NCBI GenBank assembly: GCA_903842455.1
Contig: CAIMLX010000024.1
Location: forward strand, 35,941-99,940
Reading direction: 5' to 3'
DNA length: 64,000 bases
From: an uncultured Hyphomicrobiales bacterium
GTDB taxonomy: Bacteria; Pseudomonadota; Alphaproteobacteria; Rhizobiales; Devosiaceae
A model generated the notes under the pieces. The model was not told the DNA's origin. It was given only the letters and a program-made list of their open reading frames with translations, and did not search any database. The position numbers were made by a program, and so were the translations under genes. The first letter of the stretch is position 1. Every line of letters starts with the position of its first letter. This document shows, in pieces, positions 1-11,043 of this stretch.

Positions 1-825
1 TCTGGCCGCTCGCGCTTTCACCTTGCGTGCCTGTCGCCGGATTCGTTTCCGGATCTCAAGTCCGGCAGCTTTACCCATACCTTCCAGATCGGCGCATCGG
101 TGCTGCGCGAACTGATCGAGCGCACCCAGTTCGCCATCTCGAACGAAGAGACGCGGTACTATCTCAACGGCATCTACCTGCACACGCTGGAGGTGAACGG
201 CGAGCCGACGCTGCGCGCCGTGGCCACCGACGGCCACCGCATGGCGCGCGCCGAAGCCACTGCGCCGGCCGGGGCCAAGGGCATGCCGGGCATCATCGTG
301 CCCAAGAAGACCGTCTCCGAAGTGCAGAAGCTGCTCGACGGCGCCGATGCCGAAGCCGAGGTGCAGGTCGAGGTCTCGGACACCAAGATCCGCATCACGC
401 TGGGCTCGGTGGTGCTGCTGTCGAAGCTCATCGAGGGGACGTTCCCCGACTACGAGCGCGTGACGCCCAAGAACAATGACAAGGAAATGCAGGTCGACAA
501 GGCGAGCTTCGCCACGGCCGTCGACCGCGTCTCGACGATCGCGTCCGATCGCGGCGGCAAGGCGGTGAAGCTGTCGATGAAGGAAGGCCAGCTCGAGCTC
601 AGCGTCACCAATCCCGACCACGGCACGGCGAGCGAGGAGATTGCAGTCGAGTTTGAGCCCGAGAGCTTCGAGATCGGCTTCAACGCCCGCTACCTGCTCG
701 ACATCATCGGGCAGATCCGCTCCGAGAACGCTGTGTTCCTGTTCAACGATGCCGGTTCGCCCACGCTGGTGCGCGAGAACGGCGACGCCAAGGCGCTCTA
801 TGTGCTGATGCCGATGCGGGTGTAG
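1..825 (+). CDS. dnaN: DNA polymerase III beta subunit (sliding clamp), 5' end missing
   Basis: This is the C-terminal 274 residues of the DNA polymerase III sliding clamp, which encircles DNA and tethers the replicative polymerase. The frame is open from the first base of the window, so the true start lies upstream. Recognisable clamp features are GRSRFHLACLSPDSFPDL at the very start, the RAVATDGHRMA segment and the carboxyl end YVLMPMRV, the usual hydrophobic tail of the family. A full clamp is about 370 residues, so roughly 100 are missing. The stop TAG shares its last base with the GTG start of recF, so the two genes are translationally coupled in the dnaN-recF order typical of origin-proximal operons. 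Identification is secure. Confidence 0.96.
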   Translation, partial: SGRSRFHLACLSPDSFPDLKSGSFTHTFQIGASVLRELIERTQFAISNEETRYYLNGIYLHTLEVNGEPTLRAVATDGHRMARAEATAPAGAKGMPGIIVPKKTVSEVQKLLDGADAEAEVQVEVSDTKIRITLGSVVLLSKLIEGTFPDYERVTPKNNDKEMQVDKASFATAVDRVSTIASDRGGKAVKLSMKEGQLELSVTNPDHGTASEEIAVEFEPESFEIGFNARYLLDIIGQIRSENAVFLFNDAGSPTLVRENGDAKALYVLMPMRV

Positions 826-1934
826 TGCGCCCGCTTCGCCACCTCTCCCGGCTCCGCCTCAGCCAGTTCCGCAACTACGCCTCGGCTGCCCTCGATCTCG
901 ACGGGCGGCACCTGGTGCTGGTGGGACCGAACGGGGCGGGGAAGACCAACCTGCTCGAAGCGATCTCGCTGTTGTCGCCCGGCCGGGGGCTGCGGGGGGC
1001 GAGCTTCGACGAGGTCGGAGCACAGGGGTCGGACGGCAACTGGGCGGTGGCGGTGACGGTGGAAACGCCGGGCGGGCCTACCGATATCGGGACGGGGAGC
1101 AGCCCCGAAGGCGGGCGCCGCGTGCGGATCAACGGCGCCAACGCCAAGACCATCGAGGAGATGAGCGCGTATCTGCGCGTGCTGTGGCTGACGCCGTCGA
1201 TGGACGGATTGTTCACCGGGCCGGCCACCGATCGCCGGCGGTTCCTCGATCGGCTGGTGACGACGCTGATCCCCGGGCACTCGGCCACCGTTTCCGACTA
1301 CGAGAAGGCGATGCGGCAGCGCAACCGGCTGCTCGACGAGGATGCCGACCCCCGCTGGCTCGATGCGCTCGAGGCGCAGTTGGCAAGCCTCGCGGCGGCC
1401 GTGCACTTTGCCCGCGCCGATGCCATTGCCGACCTGCAGGCGCTGGCCGCGACCGAGCCGGGCACCGACTTCCCGTCGGCTCGCCTCGGCCTGACGCTGC
1501 TGTTCGCCGATCGGCCCGTGCCGGATGGTTCGGCCGACCTCGAGGAGACGCTGCGGGCGCTGTGGGCCTCGACCCGCGCGGTCGACCGCGCCGCCGGCCG
1601 GACACTGGCCGGGCCGCACCGGATCGACCTCGAAATCGTCCACGCGCAAAAGAACATGCCGGCGGCGCTGGGCTCGACCGGCGAGCAGAAGGCGCTGCTG
1701 ATCGGGCTGATCCTCGCGCATGCGCGGCTGGTGAAGCGCACCACCGGCATCGCGCCGTTCCTGCTGCTCGACGAGATCGCCGCGCATCTCGATCCGGGCC
1801 GCCGCGCCGCGCTGTTCGTGGCGCTGGAGTCGCTCCAGACCCAGTGCTTCATGACCGGCACCGACCCGATGCTGTTCGAGGCGCTGCGCGACGATGCGCA
1901 GCGGGTTACAGTGCGAGATGGGCGACTAAGCTAG
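825..1934 (+). CDS. recF: DNA replication and repair protein RecF
   Basis: RecF is an SMC-like ATPase that helps load RecA at single-strand gaps together with RecO and RecR. The 369-residue product carries the Walker A loop GPNGAGKTN at residues 34-42, the ABC-type signature near GSTGEQKALL, and the Walker B region LLLDEIAAHLD followed by a typical RecF C-terminus. The length matches the family. The GTG start at 825 overlaps the dnaN stop by one base, and the first residues RHLSRLRLSQFRNY match the usual RecF N-terminus, which supports this start. It converges with the deaminase-like gene at 1987, and no clear terminator is visible in the 52 bases between them. Confidence 0.96.
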   Translation: MRPLRHLSRLRLSQFRNYASAALDLDGRHLVLVGPNGAGKTNLLEAISLLSPGRGLRGASFDEVGAQGSDGNWAVAVTVETPGGPTDIGTGSSPEGGRRVRINGANAKTIEEMSAYLRVLWLTPSMDGLFTGPATDRRRFLDRLVTTLIPGHSATVSDYEKAMRQRNRLLDEDADPRWLDALEAQLASLAAAVHFARADAIADLQALAATEPGTDFPSARLGLTLLFADRPVPDGSADLEETLRALWASTRAVDRAAGRTLAGPHRIDLEIVHAQKNMPAALGSTGEQKALLIGLILAHARLVKRTTGIAPFLLLDEIAAHLDPGRRAALFVALESLQTQCFMTGTDPMLFEALRDDAQRVTVRDGRLS

Positions 1935-1986
1935 ACTTGTCGCCTTTCCGAACCGCAAGACCGTTGCCACTTTTGCTGGAAACGCT

Positions 1987-2943
1987 CTAAGGCCGCAGCG
2001 GCTGGTCGGTGAGGCCGTTGAGCCTGATCTGGTCGAGCTCGGCCGCCGTGAACACGCCCGCCCGATAAAGCGCCAGGTACTCGTCGGTCGCGCCGATCCC
2101 GAACATCAGGGCGTCGTCGGTGTTGACCGTGACAATGACCCCGGCGTCGAAGAGTTTGCGGATCGGGTGCGCGGCCATGCTCTCCACGCGGCCCAGCATG
2201 ATGTTCGAGGTCGGGCAGACGTTGAGCCTGATCCTGTTGTCGGCAAGAAAGCGCATGACCTGCGGCGAACTCGCCGCCGCGATGCCGTGCTGGACCTCGT
2301 CGAGCTCGAGTTCCTCGACCGCCTGCCAGACGTCATCGGCGGTGCCCCATTCGCCGGCATGGGCCCGAAGGCGCAACCCCTTGGCCTTGGCGGCACGATA
2401 GACCGGCTTGAACACGTTGATCGGCTGGGCGAACTCGTCGGCATAGAGGTCGATCGACTGATAGAAGTCGAGGTCGAAGAATGGCGCGCTCCATTCCATC
2501 AGGTATTTGATGGGGCAATGGCGCGACAGGCCCATCTGTGGGATCCACTCGATCTCGGGCGCCGCCCGGGCATGAATGTCCCGCATCGTCTGGGTCAGGC
2601 GCGCGACTTCGCGATTCTCCCAGAGCGTCATGGCCCAGACGTCTTCGCCACCGTCGAGCCGCGTCACCCCGTGGAGCCTGGCCTGAACGAAGCTCGCCTC
2701 GATCCCGACCATGCGACCGTGGGGGCCCTTGAAGGCGACACCGGTATGCTTGCCGGACCACTCGTGCATCTCGTCCATCGAGTTCAGCACATGGTCGAGC
2801 GGCGCGATGTCTACGCCGGTCCTGTCCCGGACATAGTCGCGATTGCCGCCGCCGATGATGTGGTTATGCAGGTCGGCCTTGGGAATGGCGCGCAGCGCTG
2901 GAATGTCCCCTGCGAGCAGCGCCGCCTCGAAAGCCGTTGCCAT
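1987..2943 (-). CDS. adenosine deaminase family protein
   Basis: A 318-residue metal-dependent hydrolase of the adenosine/AMP deaminase superfamily. Visible active-site elements in order are KADLHNH (metal-binding HxH), HAGEWG (third metal histidine and catalytic glutamate), CPTSN, and VNTDDALMF, where the usual NTDDP is NTDDA. The substrate cannot be fixed: adenosine, adenine or another purine or aminoaryl compound are all possible, and the altered residue after NTDD argues for caution. The ATG at 2943 is chosen over upstream codons because GGGGAA precedes it at good spacing and the next residues lead straight into the conserved N-terminal helix. It lies on the opposite strand between recF and gyrB, and looks like an insertion into an otherwise housekeeping block. 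Confidence 0.8.
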   Translation of the reverse strand: MATAFEAALLAGDIPALRAIPKADLHNHIIGGGNRDYVRDRTGVDIAPLDHVLNSMDEMHEWSGKHTGVAFKGPHGRMVGIEASFVQARLHGVTRLDGGEDVWAMTLWENREVARLTQTMRDIHARAAPEIEWIPQMGLSRHCPIKYLMEWSAPFFDLDFYQSIDLYADEFAQPINVFKPVYRAAKAKGLRLRAHAGEWGTADDVWQAVEELELDEVQHGIAAASSPQVMRFLADNRIRLNVCPTSNIMLGRVESMAAHPIRKLFDAGVIVTVNTDDALMFGIGATDEYLALYRAGVFTAAELDQIRLNGLTDQPLRP

Positions 2944-3078
2944 CAAATTCCCCGAAAAGCCGGATGCTGCCATTCGGTCGCAACCCTCGCAAGGCAGGGG
3001 CCAGCCGCAGCCCGGAAAGCCTTGCAAAACCGGCTCAAAATAGCCATTTAGCTTGGGTATAGCCCTCCCATCCGCTAG

Positions 3079-5576
<2,498 letters not shown>

Positions 5577-5577
<1 letters not shown>

Positions 5578-5771
5578 TGCTTCGGGACAGTCGCGATATT
5601 GTTCGGCGACTGAAGGAGAGTGGTTTCGAACTTGTGTCGGTGCGGGGTTCGCATCACAAGTTCCGGCACGATGCCAGCGGGCGTATCGTTATTGTGCCGC
5701 ATCCGCGGCGCGATATCCCGCAGGGAACGGTTCGCTCGATCTACGACCAGGCGGGATGGCAGAAGGACTGA
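5577..5771 (+). CDS. hicA: HicA family mRNA-interferase toxin
   Basis: A 64-residue HicA/YcfA-type toxin, a small double-stranded-RNA-binding-fold ribonuclease that cleaves mRNA. The product has the family pattern: an N-terminal helix (RDIVRRLKESGF), the catalytic histidine motif VRGSHHKF, and the VPHPRRDIPQGTVRSIYDQAGW tail. Its ATG overlaps the gyrB stop by one base (TGATG) and its own stop overlaps the hicB ATG in the same way. No promoter space exists between gyrB and hicA, so the toxin is probably made from the gyrB transcript by translational coupling. Base composition looks less GC-rich than gyrB, with codons such as GTT, ATT and CGT, hinting at acquisition. Confidence 0.88.
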
Positions 5772-6055
5772 TGATGGTTGCGTCGCACTACATCGCCTTG
5801 ATTCACAAAGAGCCTGAGTCCGGCTACGGCGTATCCTTCCCGGACGTGCCAGGTGTCATCGCCGTGGCAGATACACTCGACCAGGCACTCAACGAGGCTA
5901 GCGAAGCGCTGAGCTTCGCATTCGAGGACTGGCGCGGCGAACTGCCAGCGCCGCGGTCACTCGATCTGTTGCGGACTGATCCTGAGTTCCTGTCACGTTC
6001 GCAAGATGCAGTCGTTGCGGCCATCCGCGTGCCGGCCCACCGCCAGGCCGCCTGA
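5771..6055 (+). CDS. hicB: HicB family antitoxin, short form
   Basis: The 94-residue partner of HicA. The N-terminal part matches the partial RNase-H-like HicB fold: YIALIHKEPESGYGVSFPDV, then VADTLDQALNEASEAL and a PAPRSLD segment. Family members commonly run to about 110-140 residues and end in a ribbon-helix-helix or HTH DNA-binding domain; here the protein stops at AHRQAA soon after the RNase-H-like part, so no DNA-binding domain is visible. The start at 5771 overlaps the hicA stop, with AAGGA at 5761-5765 as ribosome site; an in-frame ATG at 5756 is possible but would lie inside hicA. The antitoxin should neutralise HicA by binding, but may be unable to autorepress. Confidence 0.82.
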   Translation: MMVASHYIALIHKEPESGYGVSFPDVPGVIAVADTLDQALNEASEALSFAFEDWRGELPAPRSLDLLRTDPEFLSRSQDAVVAAIRVPAHRQAA

Positions 6056-6073
6056 CCTCAGGGATTGCATGGG

Positions 6074-6406
6074 ATGGAGTGGATCGTCGCCGCCATATTG
6101 CTGATGCTAGCGGCGATCGTGCTTGTGTTCGTTGCCCGTGCCCTCGCCAGGAACAGCCGCTATGCGCGGCTGATGGCAAAGTATGGCGACGAGAAGGTCG
6201 TCGATGCCCTGCTGACCCAGACCATCTGGCAGGGCATGACGGCCGAGCAGCTCAGGGACAGCTGGGGCGAGCCGATCGCGGTCGAGCAGAAGGTGATGAA
6301 GACCAGGGTTCGCGAGGTCTTCAAATACAAGCCGCTCGGCAAGAACCGCTTCCGCGACAAGGTGACCCTCGACGACGGCATAATCACCGGCTGGGACCAG
6401 AAGTAA
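6074..6406 (+). CDS. small membrane-anchored protein of unknown function
   Basis: A 110-residue protein with one strong N-terminal membrane segment (about residues 5-22, IVAAILLMLAAIVLVFVARA) followed by a soluble domain with the pattern MTAEQLRDSWGEP and a repeated charged stretch ending GIITGWDQK. The MTAEQLRxSWGxP pattern recalls short lipoprotein-like domains in which a MTxxQVxxxxGxP motif begins a small beta fold, but I do not recognise a named family. The ATG at 6074 is preferred over a TTG at 6065 because AGGG lies about ten bases upstream and the membrane segment then starts at once. It follows hicB by 18 bases on the same strand and converges with the next gene. Confidence 0.7.
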   Translation: MEWIVAAILLMLAAIVLVFVARALARNSRYARLMAKYGDEKVVDALLTQTIWQGMTAEQLRDSWGEPIAVEQKVMKTRVREVFKYKPLGKNRFRDKVTLDDGIITGWDQK

Positions 6407-6886
6407 TCAGGCGGCGGCAGTCACTTCGCCGTCTTCGCCCACCTGCAGGTCGGCTTCACGCAACCGCGTGCGGGAGGACGATTGCGCCTGGGCGGTGAAG
6501 TGCTGCGGGAAGCGCAGCACAATGGCATCGGCGGTCAGTTCGGGCATGCCGTAGGCGATGAGTTCGGCGAAGCCTTCGGTCGGCTGCTGCACGACATACT
6601 CGAGCGCCGCGATTTCGCCGAGCTTGGAGATTTTCGGACGAATCTTGCTCATCTTGGCGGGATGACCGTCACGCCGCCGCAGTTCCTCGACGGTGTTGAC
6701 CATGGCCCAGCACTCGTACTCGACGGTGTCCGGCTTGTGCGTCGCAAGAACGACGACCAGTCGGCTCATCGTCGCCTTTTCGACCAGCTCGGACTTGCCA
6801 CGGGCGTTATCGGCCTGGCGACGGAGGAGCTTGGGGTCTTTCTGCAGCGCGATCTGTTCGAGCGCTTTGGTTTCGGCTTGCGACAT
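6407..6886 (-). CDS. hypothetical protein, soluble, 159 residues
   Basis: No family recognised. The product is a charged soluble protein with a predicted helical N-terminal third (ALEQIALQKDPKLLRRQADNARGKSEL begins within it), a central mixed segment and an acidic tail ending in GEDGEVTAAA. There is no signal peptide, membrane segment or cysteine motif. A GGAG ribosome site precedes the ATG. It abuts the convergent gene that ends at 6406, with no spacer. Codon use is like that of neighbours, so it is probably a resident gene. Function is unknown. Confidence 0.65.
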   Translation of the reverse strand: MSQAETKALEQIALQKDPKLLRRQADNARGKSELVEKATMSRLVVVLATHKPDTVEYECWAMVNTVEELRRRDGHPAKMSKIRPKISKLGEIAALEYVVQQPTEGFAELIAYGMPELTADAIVLRFPQHFTAQAQSSSRTRLREADLQVGEDGEVTAAA

Positions 6887-6992
6887 GCGACTCCGCGGGG
6901 GATGGTCAGCGCCGCCAATCGGCTCTGATCCCCTGCGTTAGTCTCTATCGCGCGCAATGTCGACCGGCTTGCCGAAATCGATCGGCCGCAGG

Positions 6993-7514
6993 TCAGCGCT
7001 GGAACGGCACCTTGGCGGTCAGCACATTGCCCGAATTGTTGAACTCGATCTCGAAATCGATGTTGATGGTATCGGCCACGAGGCTGACCTTGGAGCCGAT
7101 CCGCATGTCGTTGCCACCCTTGTCGACCTGCTTTTCGGCCAGATCGAAGGTGATCGTGTCGCCACTGATTCGGCCGGCCGCGACGCCGGAGAACCCGGCA
7201 TTGGAGCTCATTGCTGCCTCGTAGCGCCGCGATTTGTCGTTGAAGGCGATGGTGCCCGACACCGACAGGTTGAAGTTGACCAGCGTGCAGCGGCCAGCGA
7301 AGTTCACCTTGGCCTGGTTGCCCTTCTGCACCTGCATGCGGCAGCGGAAGGGTTCGGGCTGCTGCCCGCCCACCATCACGCCATTGCCTTTCCAGTTGCC
7401 GACGTAGCCGGACAACAGGTCCATCTCTGCGGGACCGGCCATGGCGGGCGCCGCGGCCAGGCTCGAAACTGCGATAGCCACGGCTGCCGCGAACGGACGA
7501 AAACCCTTCGTCAT
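6993..7514 (-). CDS. secreted protein of unknown function
   Basis: A 173-residue exported protein. Residues 1-26 form a typical Sec signal peptide with charged start, alanine-rich core and AMA-GP cleavage site. The mature part begins with AEMDLLSGYVGNWKGNGVMVGG, a pattern seen in lipocalin-like or heme-binding-like beta-barrel domains where a GxWxGxG motif opens the fold, followed by alternating beta strands. This fold assignment is inference only. Two cysteines (FRCRM and GRCTL) could form a disulphide in the periplasm. It is transcribed away from the ABC exporter at 7652 and shares a 137-base divergent intergenic region with it. Confidence 0.68.
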   Translation of the reverse strand: MTKGFRPFAAAVAIAVSSLAAAPAMAGPAEMDLLSGYVGNWKGNGVMVGGQQPEPFRCRMQVQKGNQAKVNFAGRCTLVNFNLSVSGTIAFNDKSRRYEAAMSSNAGFSGVAAGRISGDTITFDLAEKQVDKGGNDMRIGSKVSLVADTINIDFEIEFNNSGNVLTAKVPFQR

Positions 7515-7651
7515 TATTTGGCACTCCCCAAATGCTTGCCGGCGCTTTTCAAACGTACCGGAATTCTGTCATGGATTGGATGCGATTGCAGTAGCGGCTT
7601 TGCCGCAAATGCGTTTGGCACAGTCTTGCCGGAAATGGAAAAGGCTATTTC

Positions 7652-8392
7652 GTGAACGACACCATCCGTAGCGGCAGCGCCGGCCAGAGGCCGGCCGGTG
7701 CCCCGATCATTGCGCTCGAGGGCGTCAACTACACCCTCGATGTGGGTGGCCGGCCGCTTCACATTCTCAAGAACGTCTCGCTGTCGGTTGCGCCGGCCGA
7801 GGTGGTGGCGATCGTCGGGCCATCGGGCAGCGGCAAGACGTCGATGCTGATGCTCCTTGCCGGCCTCGAACGCCCCACAGATGGATCGGTGATGGTCGCC
7901 GGGCAAGACCTGAGGACGCTCAGTGAGGATCAACTGGCGGATTTCCGCCGCAAGACCCTCGGTATCGTATTCCAAAGCTTCCACCTGATTCCCTCGTTGA
8001 CCGCGCTCGACAACGTGGCGCTCGCATATGAGATTGCCCAACCTGAACTGTGCCTGAAGAAGACCCGCGAGGCTGCGGCCGCCGCGCTCGAGGCCGTCGG
8101 CCTCGGCACACGGCTCGACCACCGGCCGGCAGCCCTGTCGGGCGGCGAGCAGCAGCGCGTCGGCATTGCCCGCGCCATGATTGCCCGCCCGCAGCTGCTG
8201 CTGGCGGACGAGCCGACCGGCAATCTTGACCAGACAAGTGGAGCAAAGGTGATCGAACTGATGTTCGACCTCGCCCGCAAGCAGAATGCCGCAGTTGTGA
8301 TGATTACCCACGATCCCGCCCTCGCCGCCAGGGCCGACCGGGTGATGACAATGACCGCCGGCGAGCTGGTCGAAACGGTTCGCGCGACATGA
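7652..8392 (+). CDS. ABC transporter ATP-binding protein, LolD/YbbA type
   Basis: A 246-residue ABC ATPase of the MacB/LolD/YbbA group that powers FtsX-type permeases. Visible motifs are Walker A GPSGSGKTS, Q-loop segment GIVFQSFHLIPSLTALDNV, signature LSGGEQQRVGIARA, Walker B LLLADEPTGNLD and the switch histidine in VMITHDP. The N-terminal 18 residues before the first strand are poorly conserved; the GTG at 7652 is the best start seen, with AAGG upstream. The gene ends in an ATGA overlap with the 853-residue permease, so the two are co-translated. The pair most resembles YbbA-YbbP or a LolCDE-like exporter acting on lipids, lipoproteins or hydrophobic compounds at the inner membrane, but the substrate is not evident. 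Confidence 0.88.
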   Translation: MNDTIRSGSAGQRPAGAPIIALEGVNYTLDVGGRPLHILKNVSLSVAPAEVVAIVGPSGSGKTSMLMLLAGLERPTDGSVMVAGQDLRTLSEDQLADFRRKTLGIVFQSFHLIPSLTALDNVALAYEIAQPELCLKKTREAAAAALEAVGLGTRLDHRPAALSGGEQQRVGIARAMIARPQLLLADEPTGNLDQTSGAKVIELMFDLARKQNAAVVMITHDPALAARADRVMTMTAGELVETVRAT

Positions 8393-10950
8393 CCGGGCTG
8401 TGGTCCGCCATCCGCTTCGGCCTCCTCGACATGCGCGGGGACTGGCGGCGATTCGGCCTCATCATCGCGTGCCTTGCGGTGGGCACGGCGCTGATCGCCG
8501 GGGTGAGTTCGGTCGCGGCCAGCATGGAGGAGACGCTCGAATCCAATGCCGCCTTCATCATGGGCGGCAATATCGAGCTCAGCCGCGCCGATCGTGCGGC
8601 CACTGCGGATGAGCTCGGAACGATCGGGCAGTTCGGCCAGGTCGCCGGGGCAATAGACACCAATGTGCGGGCCGAGTTCGACGAGCATGATGCATTCGTC
8701 GACCTGATTTCGGTCGGCATCGCCTACCCGCTGCTCGGCGAGGTCTACAGCCCGCAGATGCCACCAGGCAGTTCGGCCTTCGAGTTCCTGTCGTGGGAGG
8801 AGGACAGCTTCGGCGCCCTGCTCGACCCGCTGATGCTCGACCAGCTGCAAGCGTCGGTGGGGGACGTGGTGCAGATCGGCGGCACGCCGTTCGAGGTGCG
8901 CGGCGTGCTGGGCGGGATCACCGACGCGCCGGTCCGCGGCTTCCGCCTCGGCCTGCCGGCGGTGATCACGACGGAGGGCTTCTCCATCCTATCGGACCGG
9001 ACATCACCCCTGCCGGGGCTGGGTACGTATTTTCGCTACAAGGTGCTGCTCGGCGGTGGCCTCGACCCCGATGCCGGCAAGGCGGCGGTCGAGACGGCGC
9101 TCAACGATCCGGCATGGACGGTGCGGACGGCGCGCGACGGGCTGGGGCCGATGGTGCGCTACTACGACATGTTCATGCGGTTTCTGACCATCGTCGGGCT
9201 GGCCTCGCTGCTGATCGGCGGCGTTTCGGTGTGGACCGGCATGTCGGCCTATATCTCCGAGCGCGCGCCGGTGATTGCTATCCTGCGCTCGATGGGGGCA
9301 CGGCAGGGACGGGTGTTCCTGCACTTCCTCGTGCAGGTGGCGACGCTGGCCGGCATCGGCGTCGGCATCGGGCTTATCGTCGGCAGCTCGGTGGCGCTGG
9401 TGGCGCTGCCCATCGTCGGGCAATCGGTCGGCGTCGACCTGCCGCCGGTGCTGCATGCGGTGCCGCTGCTGGTCGCCACAGGCGTCGGGCTGTTGACCGC
9501 CTTCGCTTTCGCCTACCTGCCGCTGCTGCAGGCGCAGGGGGTGAGCCCGGTCGACCTGTTCCGCTCCAAGGGCCTCGGCATTCCGCCGATCGACTGGCGG
9601 GCCGCGCTGGCGTCGCTGCAACTGGTACCGCTGCTGGCCGCCGTCGCGGCGTTCATCGGGCTTGCCATCCTGATGACCGGGGACACCGTTCTGGTGCTGG
9701 CCTTTGCAGGTGTCAGCGCCGCAGCCCTGGTGCTGCTGCGCCTCGCCGTGTGGACGCTGCGCGCGATGCTGCGAGCCCTGCCCGAAGCCCGCAACCGGGT
9801 GCTGCGGCAGGGCCTGCGGGAGATCGCCGGACCGGGACAGAGCACGTCGGCAGTGGTGGTCGCCATCGGGTTGACGCTGACGGTGCTGGCGGTGGTGCTG
9901 GTGCTGCAACTCAACCTGCGCAACGAGTATCTTGGCGCGTCGGTGTTCGATGCCCCAACACTGGTGGCGTCGGACCTGTTCGACGACGAGGTGGCACAAC
10001 TCGATGCCAAGGTGTCGGACGGCAGCGGCGACGTCACCCGCTTTACCGCGACGCCGATGCTGCGGGGAAGCCTCGTGGCGGTGAACGACACGCCGGTGAC
10101 GGAGCTGCGGCCGCGTGGGCCCGAGGCTTCCTTCCTCCTGTCGGGCGAAGTGCCGATGACCTTTCGGGCGCAGATGCCCACCTCCTCGCGCCTGGTGCAG
10201 GGCGAATGGTGGGCCGCCGACTATTCCGGCACGCCGAAGATATCGCTGCACCAGTCGTTGCGCGGCGGGCTGGGCCTGAAGCTGGGCGACAGGCTGACCT
10301 TCGACATCTTCGGCGACCATATCGTCGCCGAGGTGGCGAATTTTCGCGACTACTCGTGGCAGGGCGGCATCGATTTCCTCGCGACCTTCGCCCCGGGAGT
10401 GCTCGAAAGCTATCCGGCCACATTGCTGGCGGCGGTTACCGCCGGTCCCGGCCGTGAGGACCTGGTGGCGCGCCAGCTGGCGGCCGACCTGCCCGACGTG
10501 CGGTTCATCGCCATCGGCGAGACGCTGACGCGGATCACCGAGGCGCTGAGCCAGCTGTCGCTGGCGGCAACGCTGGTCGGCGGGCTCGCTGTCGGCAACG
10601 GGCTCCTGGTGCTGCTGGGCAGCCTCGCCATGGGGCGCCGTCGCCGCGAGGCGGATGCGGTGATCACCAAGGTGCTGGGTGGAAAATCGTACGAGATCCT
10701 GACGAGTTCGGCGATCCACTACGTGGTGCTGGCTCTCCTCGCTGCGCTGGTCGCGAGCTTCGCCGGGACCGGCATTGCCTGGGTGCTGGTGCAGCTGCTC
10801 CTGGAGGTGGAGTTCGCCATCGATCCGGTGGTGCTGCTGGCGGTGAACCTGGGGGCGGTTGCCATCACCGGCGTGCTCGGCGCCACCACCATCCTCAAGG
10901 GCATCGCGCCGCGGCCGGCCCTGTTCCTGAGGGAACTGGGGGCGGAGTGA
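8389..10950 (+). CDS. FtsX-like ABC transporter permease, YbbP type
   Basis: An 853-residue double-FtsX permease. It has an N-terminal membrane helix (about residues 23-43), a large periplasmic domain with MGGNIELSRADRAAT, a set of three to four central helices near residues 260-390 and another near 400-480, a second periplasmic domain, and a final helix group ending in a leucine- and alanine-rich segment. The duplicated architecture, length and partner ATPase fit the YbbP/ADOP-type permeases and not the two-gene LolC/LolE arrangement. The ATG at 8389 overlaps the ATPase stop by four bases. Likely role: extraction or export of a lipid-like or protein substrate across the inner membrane; no direct evidence for the cargo. 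Confidence 0.85.
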   Translation: MTGLWSAIRFGLLDMRGDWRRFGLIIACLAVGTALIAGVSSVAASMEETLESNAAFIMGGNIELSRADRAATADELGTIGQFGQVAGAIDTNVRAEFDEHDAFVDLISVGIAYPLLGEVYSPQMPPGSSAFEFLSWEEDSFGALLDPLMLDQLQASVGDVVQIGGTPFEVRGVLGGITDAPVRGFRLGLPAVITTEGFSILSDRTSPLPGLGTYFRYKVLLGGGLDPDAGKAAVETALNDPAWTVRTARDGLGPMVRYYDMFMRFLTIVGLASLLIGGVSVWTGMSAYISERAPVIAILRSMGARQGRVFLHFLVQVATLAGIGVGIGLIVGSSVALVALPIVGQSVGVDLPPVLHAVPLLVATGVGLLTAFAFAYLPLLQAQGVSPVDLFRSKGLGIPPIDWRAALASLQLVPLLAAVAAFIGLAILMTGDTVLVLAFAGVSAAALVLLRLAVWTLRAMLRALPEARNRVLRQGLREIAGPGQSTSAVVVAIGLTLTVLAVVLVLQLNLRNEYLGASVFDAPTLVASDLFDDEVAQLDAKVSDGSGDVTRFTATPMLRGSLVAVNDTPVTELRPRGPEASFLLSGEVPMTFRAQMPTSSRLVQGEWWAADYSGTPKISLHQSLRGGLGLKLGDRLTFDIFGDHIVAEVANFRDYSWQGGIDFLATFAPGVLESYPATLLAAVTAGPGREDLVARQLAADLPDVRFIAIGETLTRITEALSQLSLAATLVGGLAVGNGLLVLLGSLAMGRRRREADAVITKVLGGKSYEILTSSAIHYVVLALLAALVASFAGTGIAWVLVQLLLEVEFAIDPVVLLAVNLGAVAITGVLGATTILKGIAPRPALFLRELGAE

Positions 10951-11043
10951 CTCCGCCCCTGCGGGCCCCGTAGCCTTTCGGCCGACTGGCGGACGGAGCG
11001 CGTCCGGCTTATGACAGCGCCATCACATCCTGGGAGACAAGCA

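Noticed and set aside
9004..10719. A 571-residue minus-strand open frame opposite the FtsX-like permease
   Set aside because: Very rich in Q, R, H and D without any domain; the permease on the plus strand has clear membrane segments.
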